This document shows positions 7,044 to 10,210 of a stretch of 10,210 nt of DNA, piece by piece (within the stretch, counting starts at the first letter, position 1; every line of letters begins with the position of its first letter). This DNA is from JAKEGK01 sp036507695 (GTDB taxonomy: Bacteria; Pseudomonadota; Gammaproteobacteria; SZUA-152): the NCBI GenBank assembly GCA_036507695.1, contig DATCIR010000090.1, positions 1-10,210 of the forward strand, in the 5' to 3' direction. Position numbers and translations under genes: made by a program. The notes beneath the pieces were generated by a model that did no database searches, was not told where the DNA came from, and saw only the letters and a list, made by a program, of their open reading frames with translations.

Positions 7044-7063
7044 ATTGACAAAATATTGACAAA
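7044..7063. repeat. Tandem ATTGACAAA sites beside the tRNA-Glu fragment
   Basis: ATTGACAAA occurs at 7044-7052 and again at 7055-7063, an 11-base period (one helical turn). Short direct repeats of this kind next to a tRNA 3' end resemble arm-type binding sites of tyrosine integrases. Each copy also contains TTGACA, so a promoter element is an alternative reading. Confidence 0.4.
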
Positions 7064-7107
7064 TTAAAAACGAGTTAGTGAAAAAACCGCTAACCCTTTG
7101 TTTTATA

Positions 7108-7156
7108 TGGCGTCCCCAAGGGGAGCCGAACCCCTTCCGCCGCCGTGAAAGGGCGA
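7108..7156 (-). other. 3' fragment of a tRNA-Glu gene, probable integrase attachment site
   Basis: On the minus strand 7156-7108 carries the anticodon arm with loop CTTTCAC (anticodon UUC, Glu), a variable loop CGGA, a T arm (AGGGG/CCCCT), the acceptor 3' strand TGGGGAC, discriminator G and encoded CCA. The 5' acceptor strand and D arm are absent; the adjoining sequence is unrelated and AT-rich. The T loop reads TTCGGCT instead of TTCGAAT, losing the conserved A58. It is therefore not a working tRNA. Partial tRNA copies starting at the anticodon arm are the usual footprint of tyrosine-recombinase integration, so this is probably an att site. The element cannot be identified here. Confidence 0.7.
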
Positions 7157-7231
7157 GCTATTTATCTGATTTGAAAGGCTTATTTATCCTACTGTGCTAA
7201 TCGTATACTAACCCAGAGTTTGCGTCCTGGC

Positions 7232-7265
7232 GTTATACGCAGTTTTGGCATAAACTGCGTATAAC
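7232..7265. repeat. Perfect inverted repeat with 14-bp arms
   Basis: GTTATACGCAGTTT (7232-7245) and AAACTGCGTATAAC (7252-7265) are perfect complements around a TGGCAT spacer. It ends 20 bp before the ATG of the truncated gene at 7286. A follow-on T-run is short (CCACTTTT), so an operator, a recombination site or a cruciform repeat is more likely than a terminator. It does not have the RYYYAAC...GTTRRRY order of an integron attC site. Confidence 0.6.
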
Positions 7266-7285
7266 CACTTTTAACCAATTGAAAT

Positions 7286-7420
7286 ATGGACTATTTACCA
7301 GAAAGTACACGCCTGCTCTACTCCCAGTTACTGAGCCAGTGTCTGCATGCCTCGGCACCCAGTGGCAGAGGTATATCATTTGTAAAGCGTAGCTTGGGTC
7401 GGACCTACGCAACTAATTGA
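7286..7420 (+). pseudogene. 5' remnant of a nucleotidyltransferase-like gene (first 44 codons)
   Basis: The frame begins at ATG 7286 and stops at 7418-7420. The translation MDYLPESTRLLYSQLLSQCL continues with HASAPSGRGISFVKRSLGRTY before ending in ATN. From memory this matches the N-terminus of a family annotated as nucleotidyltransferase-like (GSU2403 type), where a G-SFV-K segment is followed by G-R-YWYLQ and some 250 further residues; here the sequence departs right after GRTY. No nucleotidyltransferase active site is present. There is no clear ribosome binding site. The family assignment is recall only. Confidence 0.45.
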
Positions 7421-7540
7421 TAAACTGTAAAAACGCGGCGAAAAACACCCTTTATTTCTCCTTAAAATACACTTTTCAGGCCTTAAAAGCGCCGTTTAAG
7501 AATCTGCGACTGTGTGGTGGTTTGATCTTGCTTCGATTTG

Positions 7541-7568
7541 CCCTCGCCCCAACTCTCTCCTAGAGAGG
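7541..7568. repeat. Degenerate dispersed repeat (CCCTCGCCCCAACTCTCTCC type)
   Basis: The sequence resembles the very common proteobacterial intergenic repeat in which a C-rich CCCTC-CCCCAAC block is followed by a CTCTCC...GAGAG hairpin; here TCTC-CTA-GAGA remains as the stem. Recognition is from memory. Confidence 0.4.
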
Positions 7569-7591
7569 ATGTCGTATAACTCATGTTGAGC

Positions 7592-7652
7592 TGAGGTACG
7601 AAGCCCAACAGAAACCTTTCGAAAATCAAAGTATGTTGGGGTTCGTACCTCA
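7592..7652. repeat. Inverted repeat with 18-bp arms
   Basis: TGAGGTACGAAGCCCAAC (7592-7609) is the complement of GTTGGGGTTCGTACCTCA (7635-7652) with one mismatch; the spacer is 25 bases. The two arms form a larger hairpin at the left edge of the repeat cluster. Confidence 0.65.
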
Positions 7653-7659
7653 CCGCCAA

Positions 7660-7800
7660 CCTACGGATCGAGCTAACAGAATGCATGGGTAGGGCGGGCA
7701 TGGCCCGCCATAACAAGCGTGGAGAAACTTGTGGTGGGCAATGCCCACCCTACGGATCGCGATAACGGGATGCAGGGGTCGGGTCGGTATCGCCCAACCT
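7660..7800. repeat. Two tandem, related palindromic repeat units
   Basis: Each unit starts CCTACGGATCG, continues with a partly conserved TAAC-G-ATGCA-GGGT stretch and leads into a palindrome: GGCGGGC-ATG-GCCCGCC (7693-7709) in the first, while the palindrome GGTGGGC-AAT-GCCCACC (7733-7749) separates the units, and the second ends in a diverged GGTCGGTATCGCCCAACC version. Units begin near 7659 and 7749, so the period is about 90 bases. The type is common in gammaproteobacterial intergenic DNA. Confidence 0.6.
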
Positions 7801-7861
7801 ATCAGAAGAACGGTTCTTGCGTCACCCTCCAAAGAAGGGCATAAAACCGGCATGTTCAAAC

Positions 7862-7881
7862 GCGGGAACCGAAAATCCCGC
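7862..7881 (-). terminator. Possible terminator of the DUF4399 gene
   Basis: On the minus strand GCGGGA (7881-7876) pairs with TCCCGC (7867-7862) around an 8-base loop, 32 bp after the DUF4399 stop codon. Only a short T-rich stretch (GTTTG) follows, so termination may be weak. Confidence 0.35.
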
Positions 7882-7913
7882 TCCCTAAAACTCACTACAA
7901 GCTCTTTTGTGTC

Positions 7914-8336
7914 TTATTTTACGGTGACGGTAATTTTTTCCGACACCAGTGGCGGATTGTGTGGCACATGATTCTTATCGCCCAGGATCAGTAGCAAGGT
8001 GTGTTTGCCCGGTTCCAGGGTCAGCAGGGTTTCGGTCTGGCCGCCGCCAAAGTGCTTGACTTCGGGCCCCATGGGTTTGGTGAAATCCGGCAGGCTGTCG
8101 CTATCGATAACCAAGTGGTGGTGGCCGGTGTTTTCCTTATCGGTGCCCGCCGGCGCGACGCCCATACCGTTCAGGCCAAATACCACTTTAAAAGGACTGG
8201 TTACGGCCGCGCCGTTTTGCGGTGTAACGATATACACCTTGGCACCCTGGGCGGAAGGCGTGCCCGCGGCGTAGGCCATGCCGCTGAATATAAATGCAAT
8301 AGCGGCGATAAAAATCAATTTTCCTTGATAGCTCAC
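7914..8336 (-). CDS. Secreted DUF4399 domain protein (140 aa)
   Basis: The GTG at 8336 is preferred: AGGAG lies 7 bases upstream and it gives a clean Sec signal peptide (basic YQGK, hydrophobic core, cut after AYA at about residue 23). A longer frame to 8414 adds a Cys/His-rich stretch that does not look like protein. The mature part is an immunoglobulin-like beta domain: VYIVTPQNGAAVTSPFKVVF, then a TGHHHLVID motif, then a LEPGKHTLLLILGDKNHVPH segment, closing with VSEKITVTVK. This layout is typical of DUF4399. The clustered histidines suggest metal binding, which is inference; the family has no firm function. It stands alone on the minus strand, divergent from the next gene. Confidence 0.88.
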   Translation of the reverse strand: MSYQGKLIFIAAIAFIFSGMAYAAGTPSAQGAKVYIVTPQNGAAVTSPFKVVFGLNGMGVAPAGTDKENTGHHHLVIDSDSLPDFTKPMGPEVKHFGGGQTETLLTLEPGKHTLLLILGDKNHVPHNPPLVSEKITVTVK

Positions 8337-8664
8337 GCAATTTCTCCTTTCGTGTAACAAGACCGTTGAACAACAATGTTGACTATCTGACGGTGCAAAC
8401 CAATAAGCGCACAAACTGTAAGTGTAGAGCCGATAAATCGTGTACCACCAAACCCGTCCTTTATACCAGAGTCAGTAGTGCCTGTTAACCCGCATTTGAC
8501 GAATAACAAGTTTTCACAGTGTCTGGAGTAACAAAACATAGCCAGGCCAGGCAGCCGTTTTTGTGATGCGCCGGTTCAAGTCCGTGGTAAACTGATTGCC
8601 GTACGTTTGATAATGTTTGTTTCAGATGCTGTTTCTTTTAGCGACACCAGACGGGCAGCCGCGC
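8337..8664. other. Intergenic region between divergent genes
   Basis: This stretch must hold the promoters of both the DUF4399 gene (minus) and the repeat-protein gene (plus). I see no convincing -35/-10 pair, no tRNA and no clear palindrome beyond short matches such as GTTGAACAACAATGTTGAC (8363-8381). Confidence 0.5.
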
Positions 8665-9933
8665 ATGAAATCCAATTACCTGGCACATTTGTTGGCCGTG
8701 TTAACCGTGTTGTTTGGGGTGTGGTTGATTATTAAGAACTCCGATGACAGTACGAATGATGCTGGGCACGGCACGCAAAGCCAATCAACGGCTCAAACAG
8801 CATCAGTGATAATTCCCCAGCCGCCGGCAGGTTCACAGCAAGGTGATTTCCTGCCAACGGTTCAGCCCCGTGCGGATAAAGTGTCAGCGCGGGCGGCGTC
8901 ACCAGCAACAACACGTAGGGTGGATGAAGAACTCCAGAACGCTGCCGATCCGCACGCTGTGATCAGTGACTACATCCTGGCATGGCGCAAGGCGGACAGA
9001 CCCGCCTTAGACAGATTGTGGGTGGCTATCAGCCGTTGTGACCCGTGCCTGCTGCTATTGGCCGATATGATGCTAAACAAAACCCTGGAAGAAGGCATGA
9101 TGCTGGAACTGGCCGTTAAAATGGCGGCCTTGGATTCCGATGTGGTGCTGCCGGTATTTGACGCGCTCATTGACCCGGCGGGAAACCGGAACGTTGCCAT
9201 TATTTTGTCGGAAAAACTCATGCAAAACGGCGGACCGGAACAAGTCAGCCGCTTGTTGGAAATTATTTACAAACTCCAGCAAAACGGCCATGAAAAATTC
9301 GCCAAAGAATTAACCTGGGTGGTGTCCAAGCTGGAGAATCCCGCCGGACTTCAGCCGGTTCTGGATGTGATCAGCGGCCGCGCTGACCCTGGATCCGGTT
9401 TTGCTGAACACGTTTCCACGGTGTTCAGTAAAGTGGTGCACAATGTACCCGAACCGGAAACGGTCGCCACGCTGCTGGTGAATTATTTTCAGACCGCCAA
9501 CACGCAGGAACAGCAACGGCTCTGGGAACTGATCAGCAATCACGAAGAAACCTTGGTGATGCTGGCGGTGGGCGCCCATCAGGACCGGCGCCAATATGAC
9601 ATGGAGAAGTACGCCAGCGCCATTGCGCAATTGCCCGATCCGCGCGCGGTGGATGGCCTGCTCAAGCTGCACACCCATATTGACCATGCGCCGCCATATT
9701 TAGGCACCCTGCTCGCGGAAAACATTAAAACCAATCCCAGTACAACGGTCCTGCATAAAGTCGAGGACTATATGCGCGATCCTAATGTGCCGGTTGATTC
9801 CCGGATTTTTGCCGCGGAAGGCTTGCTGACGGTTAGCACGAATCGTCAGGCTCGTTATATTCTGGAAAAAGTGGTAAACAATTCCCGATCCAACGATTCC
9901 CAACTACAGGCGTATATTAGCGGCCGGTTGTAA
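8665..9933 (+). CDS. Membrane-anchored helical-repeat protein of unknown function (422 aa)
   Basis: The chosen ATG at 8665 starts MKSNYLAH followed by a hydrophobic segment (about 9-23), an N-terminal signal anchor. Residues 25-80 are a Ser/Thr/Gln/Pro-rich linker, and 85-422 are almost entirely helical. The body consists of repeated helix pairs of about 35-40 residues (for example LPVFDALIDPAGN, VSRLLEIIYKLQQNG, VDGLLKLHTHID), suggesting a HEAT- or ARM-like solenoid facing the periplasm. A CDPC motif (125-128) begins the repeat region and could form a disulphide. There is no catalytic motif; a scaffold role is inference. The frame stays open upstream to 8617, with another ATG at 8626, but neither has a better ribosome binding site. 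The similarity to HEAT repeats is by pattern only. Confidence 0.75.
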   Translation: MKSNYLAHLLAVLTVLFGVWLIIKNSDDSTNDAGHGTQSQSTAQTASVIIPQPPAGSQQGDFLPTVQPRADKVSARAASPATTRRVDEELQNAADPHAVISDYILAWRKADRPALDRLWVAISRCDPCLLLLADMMLNKTLEEGMMLELAVKMAALDSDVVLPVFDALIDPAGNRNVAIILSEKLMQNGGPEQVSRLLEIIYKLQQNGHEKFAKELTWVVSKLENPAGLQPVLDVISGRADPGSGFAEHVSTVFSKVVHNVPEPETVATLLVNYFQTANTQEQQRLWELISNHEETLVMLAVGAHQDRRQYDMEKYASAIAQLPDPRAVDGLLKLHTHIDHAPPYLGTLLAENIKTNPSTTVLHKVEDYMRDPNVPVDSRIFAAEGLLTVSTNRQARYILEKVVNNSRSNDSQLQAYISGRL

Positions 9934-9978
9934 TTTTCATAACCCAATCGTGACTAGCCATCTGGTCAGGAGATAGCA

Positions 9979-10089
9979 ATGCGCGGACATGCTGCACTTT
10001 ACATACTCTTGTTACACGATGAGTGCGCGCGCGCCGGTATAGAAGCCGTGAAAGAGGCGGTGGAGTTTGAACCTAGATTCCGCAGTTAA
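9979..10089 (+). pseudogene. Short ORF ended by the right IS terminus (36 aa)
   Basis: CAGGAG lies 6 bases before the ATG at 9979, a good ribosome binding site. The frame reads MRGHAALYILLLHDECARAG, then IEAVKEAVEFE, and then enters the IS end; its last five residues and stop (10087-10089) are supplied by the repeat. It looks like the 5' end of a gene interrupted at about codon 31. The original product cannot be recognised. It follows the helical-repeat gene by 45 bp and could belong to the same transcript. Confidence 0.45.
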
Positions 10090-10210
10090 CCACTTTATAA
10101 AATAGCTACCCATAGGATGTCATTCTATTTTCATGCACGAACGAGGTTCACCGGTTGGGTGAACAACGCTACGCAGTGGATTGCACGCTTGTCTTCACGA
10201 TCGTCAAAGC
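10071..10210 (+). mobile_element. Terminus of a second, inverted copy of the same insertion sequence
   Basis: This is the reverse-complement copy of the left-edge repeat; its tip CCTAGATTC begins at 10072 and it runs off the right edge. The only mismatch inside the 118-bp core (10153) falls in the loop of the 7-bp hairpin at 10146-10164, leaving the stem intact. Outside the core this copy has 12 extra bases relative to the left copy, so the two are not identical. The tip lies inside a short open reading frame (9979-10089), consistent with an insertion into a gene. IS1380-like membership rests on the tip sequence only. Confidence 0.6.

Noticed and set aside
7108..7156. A functional tRNA-Glu.
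   Set aside because: The D arm and 5' acceptor strand are missing and the T loop has lost A58, so only a fragment is present.
7232..7265. Reading the 14-bp-arm palindrome as an integron attC site.
   Set aside because: The arms run GTTATAC...GTATAAC, the reverse of the RYYYAAC...GTTRRRY order required, and there is no integrase or cassette array.
7592..7800. A CRISPR array suggested by repeated palindromic blocks.
   Set aside because: There are only two related units with a period of about 90 bases, no unique spacers of even size and no cas genes.
7729..7971. Open frames of about 80 codons across the repeat cluster on both strands.
   Set aside because: They translate palindromic repeat DNA, have no ribosome binding sites and run into the DUF4399 gene antisense.

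Overview
The window reads as a chromosomal segment of an environmental Gram-negative proteobacterium, most likely a gammaproteobacterium. The pointers are a classical outer-membrane porin ending in Phe, a LemA/M48-protease pair with a TerB-like C-terminal extension, a DUF4399 periplasmic protein, and several GC-rich palindromic dispersed repeats of a kind common in gammaproteobacterial intergenic DNA. I cannot name the genus. Coding regions at both ends are GC-rich, while about 5.8-7.9 kb is clearly more AT-rich and littered with broken genes.

Layout. (1) Positions 1-140 and 10071-10210 carry the same sequence in opposite orientation: a 118-bp near-perfect inverted repeat whose inward-facing tips read CCTAGATTC. 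I read these as the ends of two copies of an insertion sequence (IS1380-like by tip) whose bodies lie outside the window, so the 9.9 kb between them is IS-bracketed. (2) 153-3012 holds a probable operon on the + strand: small zinc-ribbon membrane protein, lemA, and an M48 (HtpX-like) metalloprotease with a long C-terminal extension. The left IS tip sits only 13 bp before the first gene and carries a possible outward promoter. (3) 3137-4402 encodes a MgtC/SapB-DUF4010 multi-pass membrane protein. (4) 4523-5763 is a self-contained porin unit: palindrome-rich control region, good sigma70-type promoter, strong ribosome binding site, porin gene and intrinsic terminator. (5) 5800-7900 is an accessory scar region. 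It contains an unrecognised small ORF, a scrap of a helix-turn-helix gene, a HicBA toxin-antitoxin pair (the HicA gene has no ATG/GTG/TTG start), tandem TTGACAAA sites, the 3' two-thirds of a tRNA-Glu (probable integrase attachment site), a perfect 14-bp-arm palindrome, the first 44 codons of a nucleotidyltransferase-like gene, and a cluster of dispersed palindromic repeats. (6) 7914-8336 (minus) is a secreted DUF4399 protein. (7) 8665-9933 is a membrane-anchored helical-repeat protein of unknown function. (8) 9979-10089 is a short ORF cut off by the right IS end.

How it fits together. The zinc-ribbon/LemA/M48 operon probably serves envelope protein quality control. The porin, the DUF4010 protein, the DUF4399 protein and the anchored repeat protein are also envelope-related. 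The middle region looks like the decayed landing zone of an integrative element in a tRNA-Glu gene, with a toxin-antitoxin pair still recognisable. I found no CRISPR array, no complete transposase and no complete integrase. I do not see a convincing new defence or biosynthetic system; the most unusual items are the IS-bracketing, the HicA start and the tRNA-scar region.
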